Assembly (NCBI RefSeq): GCF_006442815.1
Contig: NZ_VFVL01000001.1
Coordinates: 186,001 to 250,000, forward strand
Length of the DNA: 64,000 nucleotides
Source: Mesorhizobium sp. B2-4-3
GTDB taxonomy: Bacteria; Pseudomonadota; Alphaproteobacteria; Rhizobiales; Rhizobiaceae
Direction of reading: 5' to 3'
Shown: in pieces, positions 9,570-19,220 of the stretch
Layout of the letters: every line of letters begins with the position of its first letter
Position numbering within the stretch: position 1 is the first letter of the stretch
Program-made: the position numbers and the translations under genes
Notes under the pieces: model-generated
Told to the model about the DNA's origin: nothing
The model's database searches: none
What the model saw: only the letters and a program-made list of their open reading frames with translations

Positions 9570-10093
9570 GCCTCGACCTCCTCGACCGTTTCGGCGCCGA
9601 GCCGCGTCAGCTGACCCCTGGTCACACCTTTGCGATATTTCGGATCGGCCGCTTCGATCAGCAGATAGAACTTGCCGCCGCTGGCATAGCTGAAGCTCCC
9701 GGCGTTGAAGACCGGGTGATGGTAGCGGGGCAACCCGTTGGCCGCGAGCACACCCAGGAAACCAGCGAAGGCGGCGCCGAGGATGCCGGCCTCGAAGGCG
9801 ATGACGACGAAAGGCGGCCAGGAATGCAGCGGCCGCCCGCCGGCATTGATGGGATAATCGACTTCGACGGAATACCAGATCAGAGCATAGACGATAGCGG
9901 CGCCGGCAATACCGCCGGCGAGCACGACCCAGGGCAGCCGCGTCTTTGGGATCTCCAATATCCCGTCCAGCTCCTTCACCGGAAATGGCGAGAACGCATC
10001 CATGCGACGATAGCCGCGTTGGCGCATATGGCGCGCCGCCGCAACGAGCGCTTCGGAGTCGGCAAACACAGCCATGAGACCGTAGAGGCTCAT
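9566..10093 (-). CDS. actD: Alternative complex III, subunit ActD (DUF3341)
   Basis: 175 residues with two membrane helices (about 55-77 and 92-115) between an N-terminal cytoplasmic domain (MSLYGLMAVFADSEALVAAA) and a C-terminal tail. This is the DUF3341/ActD family; the pattern FSPFPVKELDG and the two-helix hairpin are characteristic. It carries no cofactor and is structural. It overlaps actC upstream and actE downstream by four bases each. Confidence 0.92.
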   Translation of the reverse strand: MSLYGLMAVFADSEALVAAARHMRQRGYRRMDAFSPFPVKELDGILEIPKTRLPWVVLAGGIAGAAIVYALIWYSVEVDYPINAGGRPLHSWPPFVVIAFEAGILGAAFAGFLGVLAANGLPRYHHPVFNAGSFSYASGGKFYLLIEAADPKYRKGVTRGQLTRLGAETVEEVEA

Positions 10094-11448
10094 CTGAGCT
10101 TGCCTTCTTCTTCAGCCACTTCCTCGACCTCGAAGATGGTGATCGCGGGCAGGATGCGGATGAATAGGAAGACGAGCGCGAAAAAAGTGCCGATCGAGCC
10201 GAACAGGATCCCGAAATCGAGCCAGGTCAGCGACTGCTCGCCCCAAGCGGATGGCAGGTAATCGCGGCTTGGGCCCGTCACGACAATGATGTAGCGCTCA
10301 ATCCACATGCCGATGTTGATGGCCACCGCAATCGCAAACAGCAGCGGCATGTTGCGTCGGATGCGGCGGAACCACAAAAGCTGCAGGACGCCGCAGTTCA
10401 GGCAGAGCATTACCCAGAACAGTGGCGCGTAGGGACCGATGGCGCGTTGCACCATCATGGCGCGTTCGTAGGGCTCCCCCGAATACCAGGCGAAAAAAGC
10501 CTCCGAGACATAGCCATAGGCGACGATCATGCCGGCGGCGATCATCAGCTTGGCGGCATTGTCCATGTGCCTGACCGTAATCAGGTCCTCGACCGAAAAG
10601 GCCCAACGCAGCGGAATAGCAATTGTGAGCACCATGGCGAAGCCGGAGAGCAGCGCGCCGGCGACGAAATAGGGCGGGAAAATCGTCGAGTGGTAGCCGG
10701 GCGTGATCGCGAAGGTGAAGTCGAGCGAGACGATCGAGTGCACCGAAACGACCAGCGGCGTGGCCAATGCCGCAAGCAGGAAATAGACGACCTGATAGCG
10801 CGACCAATGATAGGCCGAGCCACGCCAGCCAAGCGCCAATATGCCATAGAAGAGCTGCGCCCGTCTCGACCTTGCGCGGTCGCGCAGCACCGCGAGGTCC
10901 GGCAGAAGCCCCATGTACCAGAACAGCAGCGAGACGGTTGCGTAGGTCGCGATCGCCGCGAAATCCCAAACCAAGGGGCTGCGCCATTGCGGCCAGTGCA
11001 TATGCACATTGGGCAGCGGCAGCAGCCAGTAGAAGAACCAGGGACGGCCGAGATGCAGGATCGGGAACAAGCCGGCCATGGCGACCGCAAACAGCGTCAT
11101 CGCTTCGGCAAAGCGGTTGATCGAGGCGCGCCATGGCTGGCGCAGCAAAAGCAGCACCGCCGAGATCAGCGTCCCGGCATGGCCGATGCCGATCCACCAG
11201 ACGAAATTGGAGATCATCGTGCCCCAGGCTACCGGGATATCGATACCGTAAGCGCCGACACCGACCGCGATTAGGTAGGTTATCGAGTAAAGCAGCAGCA
11301 GGACCAGCAGGAAGCAGAGGAAGAACGCCGTCCAGAAATGACGCGGCAGGCGGCCGCTGAGCACGATCGAGCCGATGCGCCCGCTGATCTCGGGAAAATC
11401 GTGGCGGCCACGCAGGACCGCCGGGCTGTTCGCGCTTGCTTCAGCCAT
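10090..11448 (-). CDS. actC: Alternative complex III, quinol-binding membrane subunit ActC (NrfD-like)
   Basis: 452 residues with about ten membrane helices of the NrfD/PsrC type (WWIGIGHAGTLISAVLLL, LFWYMGLLPDLAVLRDRA, HSIVSLDFTFAITPGYHSTI). ActC holds the quinol oxidation site next to ActB and passes electrons to its iron-sulphur clusters. I place the start at ATG 11448 (MAEASANS), which overlaps the actB stop by eight bases; a longer frame begins at 11481 inside actB but adds nothing conserved. The length agrees with known ActC proteins. Confidence 0.94.
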   Translation of the reverse strand: MAEASANSPAVLRGRHDFPEISGRIGSIVLSGRLPRHFWTAFFLCFLLVLLLLYSITYLIAVGVGAYGIDIPVAWGTMISNFVWWIGIGHAGTLISAVLLLLRQPWRASINRFAEAMTLFAVAMAGLFPILHLGRPWFFYWLLPLPNVHMHWPQWRSPLVWDFAAIATYATVSLLFWYMGLLPDLAVLRDRARSRRAQLFYGILALGWRGSAYHWSRYQVVYFLLAALATPLVVSVHSIVSLDFTFAITPGYHSTIFPPYFVAGALLSGFAMVLTIAIPLRWAFSVEDLITVRHMDNAAKLMIAAGMIVAYGYVSEAFFAWYSGEPYERAMMVQRAIGPYAPLFWVMLCLNCGVLQLLWFRRIRRNMPLLFAIAVAINIGMWIERYIIVVTGPSRDYLPSAWGEQSLTWLDFGILFGSIGTFFALVFLFIRILPAITIFEVEEVAEEEGKLR

Positions 11449-14404
11449 CGATCGCCTCGCTTGGCTTGGCAAGCCTGCCATTCGGATTGGAGATCTTGCC
11501 GAGATAGGTGGTGCGGGGCCGTGTGTTCAGCTCCTCCAGCAGCGCGTAATTCTGCGGCGCGCTTTTCTCGCGGACGACCTTTGCATCTTTCTTGTTGCGA
11601 TCGCCGAAGGTGATCGCTTGCGTCGGGCAGGCCTGTTGGCAGGCGGTGACCACTTCGCCATCGGCGATGTCGCGATTTTCGATCTGCGCCTGGATGCGCT
11701 TGGCGCTGATGCGCTGGACGCAGTAGGTGCATTTCTCCATCACGCCGCGCGAGCGCACGCTGACGTTCGGATTGTGCACGCCCTGCTCCGGACCTGCCTC
11801 GTCCTTGTCGAACGACTGGTGGTCGAGGAAGTTGAAGCGCCGCACCTTGTAAGGGCAATTCTGCGAGCAATAGCGCGTGCCGATGCAGCGGTTGTAGACC
11901 TGCGCATTCAGCCCATCATGGGTGTGCACCGTGGCGTTGACCGGACAGACCACCTCGCAGGGCGCCTTCTCGCAATGCATGCAAGGGACCGGCTGGAAGA
12001 ATGTCTCGGGCGCGTCGAGCGGACCGGCATAGTAGCGATCGACTCGCAACCAATGCATCTCGTGGCCGCGCTCGCATTCCTCCGGCCCGACCGGCGCGAT
12101 GTTGTTCTCGGCCTGGCAGGCCGAAACGCAGGCCATGCAGCCGATGCAGGCCGAAAGATCGATCGCCATCGCCCAGGCCTCCTGATCGTAACGCCAACCG
12201 GGATAGAGCGTTTCCTTTGGTGACGGCGGCGCATCCTTGCGGACGAAATGCGGATCCTGCCGAAACGCTTCGAGCGGCGCGTGACGCACGATAGCGCGAC
12301 CTTCCATTGCCTGGTGCTGCTGTGTAGTGATGACGCGCATGCTGCTGTTATGGCGCGCGATGGCCACGCCGGTCGCGACCCATTCCGAACCACGGCGCAA
12401 GTGAAAGGCGTCGTAGCCTTCCGATAGTGCAGCAACGGAACCGACCTTTCGCCCGAAGCCGAAGGAAAGCGTTATCGTTTCGTCCGGGTGACCGGGCACG
12501 ATCCAGGCAGGCGCATCGATGTCCGCCCCGTTGGAGGCGATATTGATAACCTCGCCATTTCCGATTTTCAGTCGTTCGGCAGTGGCGGGCGAAACGAGCG
12601 CAGCATTACCCCACACGATCTTGGTCAGCGGTCGCGGCAGTTCCTGCAGCCATGAGGCGTTGGCAAAACGCCCGTCGCGCAGCCATGGATCGGCAACGAA
12701 CCGTATTTCGATGCCGTTACCTGCTTTCGCCTTCGGTCTTAAGCCGCCTAGGTCCTGCGGCACGGTGACGGATACGGGCCTGGCGGCGCTCTTCGAGACA
12801 ATGCCGTCGCGCAACGCCTTCTTCCAGCCGTCGTCATCGAGCGCTGCCCAATGCTGCCGGACGAGCGACAGCGGATCGGTCTCGAATTCGCCGCCAAGCA
12901 CGGCGAGCAGCTCATGCATGCTCTTGCCGTCGTAAAGCGGCTTGATCAGCGGCTGCACCAGCGAAGCGGTGCCATCATAGGCGCGGATGTCGCTCCAGCT
13001 CTCGAGTTCATGCACCGCGGGCACATGCCAGTGCGCCAGGAACGCCGTCTCGTCGCGGTAGAGCCCGTGATGGACCAGAAGCTTCAGGCTGGAGAACGCC
13101 TTGCGCACATCGAGCCTCGTTGGAGCCGTATGCAGCGGGTTTGCGCCCAGCACCGCGACTGTATCGATCGCGCCATGGCCGATTGCCTCACACAGCGCGG
13201 CTAGATCGCCATCGACCTGCAATGCATCCGGCGGCTCGATCAGTTCGACCGTGTTGCCGAGCGCGCCGAGCTTCGCATTGACAGACAAAGCGGTGGCTTG
13301 AACGAAGGCGCTCTGATGCGAACCCGCTATGACCAGCGCGTTGCGGCCGGCCGCGCTCAGGTCGTCGACCAGCGCCCTCATCCAGGCCTGGTCGATCGGC
13401 GAGCCGGATTCTCCGGCTTGGCCGGTCAACGCTGCGTTCAACCCGGCAGCCACGGATTCGACCTCGCTTGGCTTGATCGCTAGTCGATGATCGGCGGCAG
13501 CCCCGGTGATTGTCGGCGTCGACTCCACCGCATAAAGCCGGCTCATCCGGTCGGACGGATCGCGTACACGTCGTCGCGCAGCAAAGTCGCGCGCATAGGC
13601 GAGCCGCCCGGGACCCTCGCCGAGGAAATCAGCATCGAGGCTGACGATCGTTTCGGCACGGTCGAAGCGATAGATCGGCGCCAGCGGCGATCCGAACAGC
13701 GTATGTGCCGCGGGCGTTGCCAGCGGATCATGGCGGTAGATTTTCAGTCTCGGATAGCGCGCCTTCAGCGCATCCAACTGCGCAGCGAGAGTTGGCGAGG
13801 TAGTCGCTTCAACCAGCAGGGCTCCGCCCTGCCCTTGCGATGCCGCCCAGCGCGAGACCAGCGCTGCCATGTCCTTGAGGAAGTCGCCATAGGATGCCGG
13901 CCGGCCATCCTTGAGTGGCGTGCGCGAGCGGTCGGGATCGAACAGCGTCAGCACAGCCGCCTGCATCACCGCGTCGGTGGCGCCGCGGGATGCCGGATGG
14001 TCCGGATTGCCTTCGACCTTGGTCGGCCGCCCTTCATGGCTTTCGACGATAGCGCCGATGCCGAAACCGTCGCCGGACAGCGTCGTCGCGTAGTAGACCG
14101 GCTTGCCGGGGATCAGGATTTCCGGCTGGCGCACATAGGGCACGATGCTTTCCGCCCTGCTGCAGGCGGCCAGCCCGGCAAGCGACAGCGAGGCGCCCAT
14201 CAGCTTGAGAAGCGTCCGTCGGCTAGGCTTTGCCGGCAGGTGTTCCGCGATTGTTGGGAACTCGGCCTCGACGAAGCGTCGGAATTCGGCAGTGCCGGCG
14301 ATCTCGTCCAGGCTGCGCCATATTTCGCCGCCATGCGCCAGCCGCTTGCGCAGAGCCTCGATATCGATGGCAGAGCCAGGCCTGTCGTCAGCGATGGCAG
14401 ACAT
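11441..14404 (-). CDS. actB: Alternative complex III, iron-sulphur/molybdopterin-fold subunit ActB
   Basis: 987 residues. Residues 61-81 are a twin-arginine-type segment (SRRTLLKLMGA, then hydrophobic to C81). The long middle part is a molybdopterin-oxidoreductase fold that in this family lacks the cofactor. Residues about 755-950 hold ferredoxin-like clusters: CIGCMACVSAC, CMHCEKAPCEVVC, CIGTRYCSQNC, and CTYC with ACQQACP. These form the electron wire from ActC to ActA/ActE, and R. marinus ActB has three 4Fe-4S and one 3Fe-4S clusters. The fusion of both halves in one chain is the normal ActB form. It overlaps actA by 17 bases and actC by eight. Confidence 0.96.
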   Translation of the reverse strand: MSAIADDRPGSAIDIEALRKRLAHGGEIWRSLDEIAGTAEFRRFVEAEFPTIAEHLPAKPSRRTLLKLMGASLSLAGLAACSRAESIVPYVRQPEILIPGKPVYYATTLSGDGFGIGAIVESHEGRPTKVEGNPDHPASRGATDAVMQAAVLTLFDPDRSRTPLKDGRPASYGDFLKDMAALVSRWAASQGQGGALLVEATTSPTLAAQLDALKARYPRLKIYRHDPLATPAAHTLFGSPLAPIYRFDRAETIVSLDADFLGEGPGRLAYARDFAARRRVRDPSDRMSRLYAVESTPTITGAAADHRLAIKPSEVESVAAGLNAALTGQAGESGSPIDQAWMRALVDDLSAAGRNALVIAGSHQSAFVQATALSVNAKLGALGNTVELIEPPDALQVDGDLAALCEAIGHGAIDTVAVLGANPLHTAPTRLDVRKAFSSLKLLVHHGLYRDETAFLAHWHVPAVHELESWSDIRAYDGTASLVQPLIKPLYDGKSMHELLAVLGGEFETDPLSLVRQHWAALDDDGWKKALRDGIVSKSAARPVSVTVPQDLGGLRPKAKAGNGIEIRFVADPWLRDGRFANASWLQELPRPLTKIVWGNAALVSPATAERLKIGNGEVINIASNGADIDAPAWIVPGHPDETITLSFGFGRKVGSVAALSEGYDAFHLRRGSEWVATGVAIARHNSSMRVITTQQHQAMEGRAIVRHAPLEAFRQDPHFVRKDAPPSPKETLYPGWRYDQEAWAMAIDLSACIGCMACVSACQAENNIAPVGPEECERGHEMHWLRVDRYYAGPLDAPETFFQPVPCMHCEKAPCEVVCPVNATVHTHDGLNAQVYNRCIGTRYCSQNCPYKVRRFNFLDHQSFDKDEAGPEQGVHNPNVSVRSRGVMEKCTYCVQRISAKRIQAQIENRDIADGEVVTACQQACPTQAITFGDRNKKDAKVVREKSAPQNYALLEELNTRPRTTYLGKISNPNGRLAKPSEAIDG

Positions 14405-15044
14405 AGCAATCCGTCATCGTCTCGGGGTGGATGTCGAGCACGCCGATCAGCTGCCGCCTGATCTCGTCGATGTTCGCAGGCGGCTGCCAGTGCATCATCA
14501 ACACGTCCTGCGGTGGACGCAGATTAGGTCCGGGATTACGATGACAGCCGAGGCACCATTCCATGTTCAGCGTATGCGCCCGCATCGTCAGCGGCATCTG
14601 GTCGACCTCGCCATGGCAGGTCTCGCAAGCGACGCCTTTGTTGATGTGGATCGCGTGATTGAAGAAGACGAAGTCGGGAACGCTGTTGACGCGCTGCCAT
14701 TCGATCGGCTTGCCGCTGGCCAGGCTTGCGCGCACCGGCGCCAACATGTCGGCGTTGGTGAAAAGCTGCGAATGGCAGGTCATGCAGACTTCGGTTGCCG
14801 GCAAGCCCGCCGAAGAGGAGGTTTCGACCCCGTTGTGGCAATAGCGGCAGTCGATGCCGAGCTGACCGACATGGTGCTTGTGACTGAACGGCACCGGCTG
14901 CGCCAAGGGCTCACCTACTCCCGTTAACAGGTCCGAACGGGGCAGGATTATCCCGATCGCGGCGGCGATCAGCAGAACGGCACAACTTCCCCAGATGACA
15001 AAGCGCGCAACGCCATTGGCGTTTTTCGAGAAGATTTGCGGCAT
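14388..15044 (-). CDS. actA: Alternative complex III, pentahaem cytochrome c ActA
   Basis: 218 residues. One N-terminal membrane helix (about 14-34), then five haem-binding motifs: CRYCH 66-70, CMTCH 87-91, CETCH 140-144, CLGCH 164-168 and CYVCH 213-217. Five c haems and the start MPQIFSKNAN match ActA of Rhodothermus and Flavobacterium. It is the first gene of the operon. I chose ATG 15044 because homologues begin there; the frame can be extended to TTG 15110 but without conserved residues. A purine-rich GAGGGG sits directly against this ATG, so the start is not settled by the ribosome site. Confidence 0.94.
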   Translation of the reverse strand: MPQIFSKNANGVARFVIWGSCAVLLIAAAIGIILPRSDLLTGVGEPLAQPVPFSHKHHVGQLGIDCRYCHNGVETSSSAGLPATEVCMTCHSQLFTNADMLAPVRASLASGKPIEWQRVNSVPDFVFFNHAIHINKGVACETCHGEVDQMPLTMRAHTLNMEWCLGCHRNPGPNLRPPQDVLMMHWQPPANIDEIRRQLIGVLDIHPETMTDCYVCHR

Positions 15045-15240
15045 CCCCTCGCCGATTCTGCTGAAGGCAAACTCAGAGTTGACGACACCTAACGGTGCTT
15101 TCGCCGCCAAGGTTCCGAGCGAGTGCCGGAATCACAGAATGGTGACTGCAACCGGGGCCGGGTCGCGGATTTAACCCGCAACCACAGCCCTTCCCATGCG
15201 TTCGCCAGACATCACGATCTGTTTCACGCTGGAAAATGCC

Positions 15241-17697
15241 ATGACCGACGCAGCAGCAAACAACTCTCATCGCGCCATGCTTCATCGCGGCGCCGCTTAC
15301 TGGTGGCGAGCGTTGATTGGCATTCTGTTGGTCATTCTTGGCCTGCTGATCGGCGGCGGCGGCGCCTGGCTGATCGCGCTTGGTGGCTCCTGGTATTACC
15401 TGCCCGCCGGCATCGCGTTGCTGCTGGCAGGCATCCTGCTGCTGGCCGGCAACATGGCCGGCGTCTGGCTTTACGTGCTGACCTGGCTCGCAACGCTGGC
15501 CTGGGCTTATTGGGAGGTCGGTCTTGACGGCTGGGCGCTGGTGCCGCGCGTCCTCGCACCCACGATCATCCTCATCTTCGTCCTGCTTGCCATCCCTGCC
15601 TTCCGCGACCTGGCAGGCCGCGGCAGCCGAAACGCCGCCTATCTGACCGGTTTGCTGCTGCCGGTCATTGCGCTGGGCGCGTTCGGCTTCTTGCACATCA
15701 ATGCCGTGGCGCAGTCACAACCGGCGCTACCGCCGGCGCCTGCCGCGCAGCCTGCGCCGAACGGCGCGCCGGCGCCGCGGGATGCCGCGATCCATCAAGC
15801 TGGCAATGACTGGCCGGTCTATGGCGGATCGGAACTGGGGACGCGCTTTTCACCGTTGAACCAGGTCACGGCAGCGAACGTCTCCAAGCTCACCCGCGCC
15901 TGGTCATTCCACACCGGCGACATGCCGAACGGAGCAACCAAAGACCTCTATTCGCCGGAAAACACGCCACTGGAGATCGGCGGCCATCTCTATGCCTGCT
16001 CGGCCAAAGGCATCATCATTTCCGCTGACGCCAAAAATGGCAAAGAAAAATGGCGCTACGACCCGAAGGTGCCGGACAACGCAATACCCTACGGCGCGAG
16101 CTGCCGGGGCGTCGCCTATTTCGCCGTTCCAGGCGCGAATGCCGATCAGGCCTGCGCCACCAGGATCATCTACGGAACGCTGGACGCACGGCTGATCGCC
16201 ATCGACGCCAAGACGGGGAAACCTTGCTCGGATTTCGGTCAGCAAGGCAGCGTCGATCTCAACCAGGGCATCGGTGAGACGGTGCCCGGCTGGTATTCCG
16301 TCACCGCGCCGCCGACGATCGTGCGCGGCATCGCGGTCGTCGGCGCGCAGGTCAAGGACGGGCAGGCCGAGAACGCGCCCTCGGGTGTAGTTCGGGGCTA
16401 CGACGCCATTACCGGCAAGCTCGCCTGGGCGTGGGACATGGGCCACCCCGACCGCGGCGGCGCGCCGCCTCAAGGCGATACTTACACGCGCGGCACCCCT
16501 AACATGTGGACCGTGGCGGCCGCTGATCCGCAGCTCGGCTATGTCTACCTGCCGCTCGGCAATGCCGCCGTCGATTATTACGGCGTCGACCGCAAGGATT
16601 TCGAGAACGAGTTCAACTCGTCCATCGTCGCCATCGATGTGACGACCGGCAAGCCGGTCTGGCATTTCCAGACTGTGCACCATGATCTTTGGGACTATGA
16701 CCTCGGCTCGCAACCGACGCTGGTCGATTTCCCGACCGTGACCGGAAAGATCCCGGCCATCATCGTGCCCAGCAAGCAAGGCCAGATCTATGTGCTCGAC
16801 CGCAAGACCGGCAAGCCGCTCTTCCCGGTCGATGAACGTAAGGCCCCTTCCGGCGGCGTCGAGCCGGACAAGCTGTCCAAGACACAACCCTATTCCGGCT
16901 ATGCGCATCTCGACCAGCCAGTGCTGACCGAAAAGGACATGTGGGGCATGAGTCCATTGGATCAGCTCTACTGTCGCATCCAGTTCCATCGCGCGTCCTA
17001 TCAGGGCGAGTACACGCCGCCGACAGTCGACAGGCCCTTCATCGAATATCCTGGCTACAATGGCGGCTCCGATTGGGGCAGCATCGCCGTCGACACCGAC
17101 AGCGGCGTGCTGATCGCCAACTACAACGACATGCCCAACTACAACCAGCTCATCCCGCGTGAGAAAGCGGATCAGATGGGCTTCAAGCCGATCGATAAGG
17201 GCGGCAGCTCGAAGAAGGCCAAGGACATCGGCGATCCGCAGGCCGGATCGCCCTACGCCATTGCCGTCAATGCCGGCTGGCGCTTGTCCACCGGCCTGCT
17301 CTGCTCGAAGCCGCCCTATGGCCACATCCGCGCCATCGACCTCAAGACCGGCAAGACGCTATGGGACGAGCCGCTCGGCAGCGCCGACAACAACGGACCA
17401 TTCGGCATTCCGTCCATGCTGCCGCTCACCATCGGAACGCCGAACAATGGCGGCCCGCTGGTAACGGCCGGCGGGCTGATCTTCATCGCCGCGACCACCG
17501 ACAACAAGCTGCGCGCGATCGACATCAAGACCGGCAAGCAGGTGTGGCAGGTCGATCTTCCCGCCGGCGGCCAGACAACGCCGATGACTTATGAGGTCGA
17601 CGGCAGACAGTACATCGTCATCGCGCCTGGAGGTCATCATTTCATGGAGACGAAAGTCGGCGATGAAGTCATCGCCTATGCGTTGCCGGCCGGATGA
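15241..17697 (+). CDS. gcd: Membrane-bound PQQ-dependent glucose dehydrogenase
   Basis: 818 residues. Four to five membrane helices occupy about 15-145, followed by an eight-bladed PQQ propeller beginning WPVYGGSELGTRFSPL. Family blocks include TPLEIGGHLYACS, WGSIAVDTDSG, and the C-terminal GGHHFMETKVGDEVIAYALP. The enzyme oxidises glucose to gluconolactone in the periplasm and donates electrons to ubiquinone; it needs PQQ and a divalent metal. It is divergent from the actA operon, whose product oxidises quinol, so the pair could work as a short dehydrogenase-to-oxygen chain. ATG 15241 is preceded by GGAA at suitable distance; an upstream ATG at 15196 lacks a ribosome site. Confidence 0.94.
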   Translation: MTDAAANNSHRAMLHRGAAYWWRALIGILLVILGLLIGGGGAWLIALGGSWYYLPAGIALLLAGILLLAGNMAGVWLYVLTWLATLAWAYWEVGLDGWALVPRVLAPTIILIFVLLAIPAFRDLAGRGSRNAAYLTGLLLPVIALGAFGFLHINAVAQSQPALPPAPAAQPAPNGAPAPRDAAIHQAGNDWPVYGGSELGTRFSPLNQVTAANVSKLTRAWSFHTGDMPNGATKDLYSPENTPLEIGGHLYACSAKGIIISADAKNGKEKWRYDPKVPDNAIPYGASCRGVAYFAVPGANADQACATRIIYGTLDARLIAIDAKTGKPCSDFGQQGSVDLNQGIGETVPGWYSVTAPPTIVRGIAVVGAQVKDGQAENAPSGVVRGYDAITGKLAWAWDMGHPDRGGAPPQGDTYTRGTPNMWTVAAADPQLGYVYLPLGNAAVDYYGVDRKDFENEFNSSIVAIDVTTGKPVWHFQTVHHDLWDYDLGSQPTLVDFPTVTGKIPAIIVPSKQGQIYVLDRKTGKPLFPVDERKAPSGGVEPDKLSKTQPYSGYAHLDQPVLTEKDMWGMSPLDQLYCRIQFHRASYQGEYTPPTVDRPFIEYPGYNGGSDWGSIAVDTDSGVLIANYNDMPNYNQLIPREKADQMGFKPIDKGGSSKKAKDIGDPQAGSPYAIAVNAGWRLSTGLLCSKPPYGHIRAIDLKTGKTLWDEPLGSADNNGPFGIPSMLPLTIGTPNNGGPLVTAGGLIFIAATTDNKLRAIDIKTGKQVWQVDLPAGGQTTPMTYEVDGRQYIVIAPGGHHFMETKVGDEVIAYALPAG

Positions 17698-17727
17698 AAC
17701 ATGTTGAACAACCTGGCTCCTAGGTCT

Positions 17728-17889
17728 CTAGCCTTCCCGGTCGTTGCGGCGCCCCGTCGCCTGAGACGACCCGTCCCTCTTTCGCGCCAGCCGCTGGCTT
17801 CGGCGCCTGGCGAGGAAATACATCCAGATCAGAATGAAGATCAGAGGGATACCCGCGATGGGCAGCATCCAAATGCCAATGTGAAACAT
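17728..17889 (-). CDS. Small single-helix membrane protein, hypothetical
   Basis: 53 residues: MFHIGIWMLP, one long hydrophobic helix (about 8-28), then a strongly basic tail (LARRRSQRLARKRDG). The ATG at 17889 has a purine-rich AGAGACG seven bases upstream. The positive-inside tail and convergent placement after gcd support a real small membrane protein, but there is no family I can name. A much longer frame on this strand covers part of the neighbouring gene antisense and is not coding. Confidence 0.42.
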   Translation of the reverse strand: MFHIGIWMLPIAGIPLIFILIWMYFLARRRSQRLARKRDGSSQATGRRNDREG

Positions 17890-18115
17890 AAACGTCTCTC
17901 TACCGTTGAACCCGCCCAACAGGCTTGGATGAGGTCCGGATCCGACATCCGGTCGACCATGTGAAAACCGTCCCCGCTCGATATCGGTTCCGTCGTCGCC
18001 GCTTTGTGATGACTTGCGCACGTGAGCGACGAGCAGCTTCCGTTTCTGCAATATCTTGCGATCGGATCGCAGCGCCGGCGGCTGCCGCATTGCGCCAATA
18101 GTTTGAAGAAAGGCG

Positions 18116-19216
18116 ATGGTCGTGCGCCAGGAAAAAAGGTCCACCCTCATTGTCGGCGCCGGTCCGACGGGACTGACGGCCGCACTGGAGCTTGCGCGGC
18201 GTGGCGATCGCCCGCGCATCATAGACAGGAAGGACGGACCTACACCGCTCAGCAAAGCCGTGGGCATCAGCTCGCATAGCTTGGATGTCCTCGAAGCGTC
18301 GGGGGTGAGCGGTAAGCTGCTCGCCGAGGGGCTCAAGGTCCGCCACGCGCATTTCCATGCTGAAACCCGCGAACTCGCCATCATCGATTTCTCGCTGCTG
18401 CCGCACCGATACAACTTCCTCCTGTCGCTGCCGCAGCGCGAGACCGAAAGGATCATGGCCGCCACCCTGGCGACATTTGGCGTGGACGTCGAATGGCGTA
18501 CCGAGTTGGTCGGCCTCGCCCAGCAGGGCGAAAAAATAACGGTTCGGACCAGCCTAAATGGTGAAGAGCAAGATCACCGCGTCGACACCGTCTTTGGAGC
18601 CGATGGCGCCGAGAGCTCGGTTCGCAAATCATTGGGCATCGAATTCGAAGGCTACACGCACGAGCGGCGATGGAGCATCACCGATGCGGAGATTGCATCG
18701 TGGCCTTACGAGCCGGATGCGGCTCAGGCCTTCCTGCATCGCGACGGTGGCGTCGGCTTCATCATACCGATCGGCAACGATCGTTTTCGCGCGGTCTCGA
18801 ACACGCCTGACGCGCTGGCGCATATTCCGGGCGAGTATCATGTATCGCAGGTGCTGCGGATCGATAACTTCCATATCCCCGCCAGGCAGGCGACCCGCTA
18901 CCAGGCGGCGGGCGTCTTCCTCGGCGGCGACGCAGCCCATGTGCACTCGCCGCTCGGCGCCCGCGGCATGAATCTTGGCATCGAGGACGCAGCCTGCTTC
19001 GCAAGACGTTTCAACGACGGCACGCTTGCAGGCTACACGGATGAGCGCCGGCCAGTAGGGCATCGTTGGATCAGACTGAGCGAGCAGATTTTGTCCACGG
19101 CGCAGTCGACCAATGGCTTTGTCCAGACATTCAGGAATCTCGTCATGTCGACAATCGGCGCCATTCCCATCCTGCAGCGGCCGCTTCTCGAGCGCGTCGC
19201 CGGCCTGAAGGAATAG
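18116..19216 (+). CDS. FAD-dependent monooxygenase (PheA/TfdB-like)
   Basis: 366 residues. The N-terminal GxGxxG dinucleotide fold reads TLIVGAGPTGLTAALELARR, and the second FAD motif is GVFLGGDAAHVHSPLGARGM near residue 265, which belongs to class A flavoprotein aromatic hydroxylases. It is short for the PheA/TfdB group and lacks their C-terminal thioredoxin-like domain. Substrate cannot be read. ATG at 18116 has GAAGAAAGG upstream. The gene ends four bases before the convergent EamA gene. Confidence 0.85.
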   Translation: MVVRQEKRSTLIVGAGPTGLTAALELARRGDRPRIIDRKDGPTPLSKAVGISSHSLDVLEASGVSGKLLAEGLKVRHAHFHAETRELAIIDFSLLPHRYNFLLSLPQRETERIMAATLATFGVDVEWRTELVGLAQQGEKITVRTSLNGEEQDHRVDTVFGADGAESSVRKSLGIEFEGYTHERRWSITDAEIASWPYEPDAAQAFLHRDGGVGFIIPIGNDRFRAVSNTPDALAHIPGEYHVSQVLRIDNFHIPARQATRYQAAGVFLGGDAAHVHSPLGARGMNLGIEDAACFARRFNDGTLAGYTDERRPVGHRWIRLSEQILSTAQSTNGFVQTFRNLVMSTIGAIPILQRPLLERVAGLKE

Positions 19217-19220
19217 CGCG

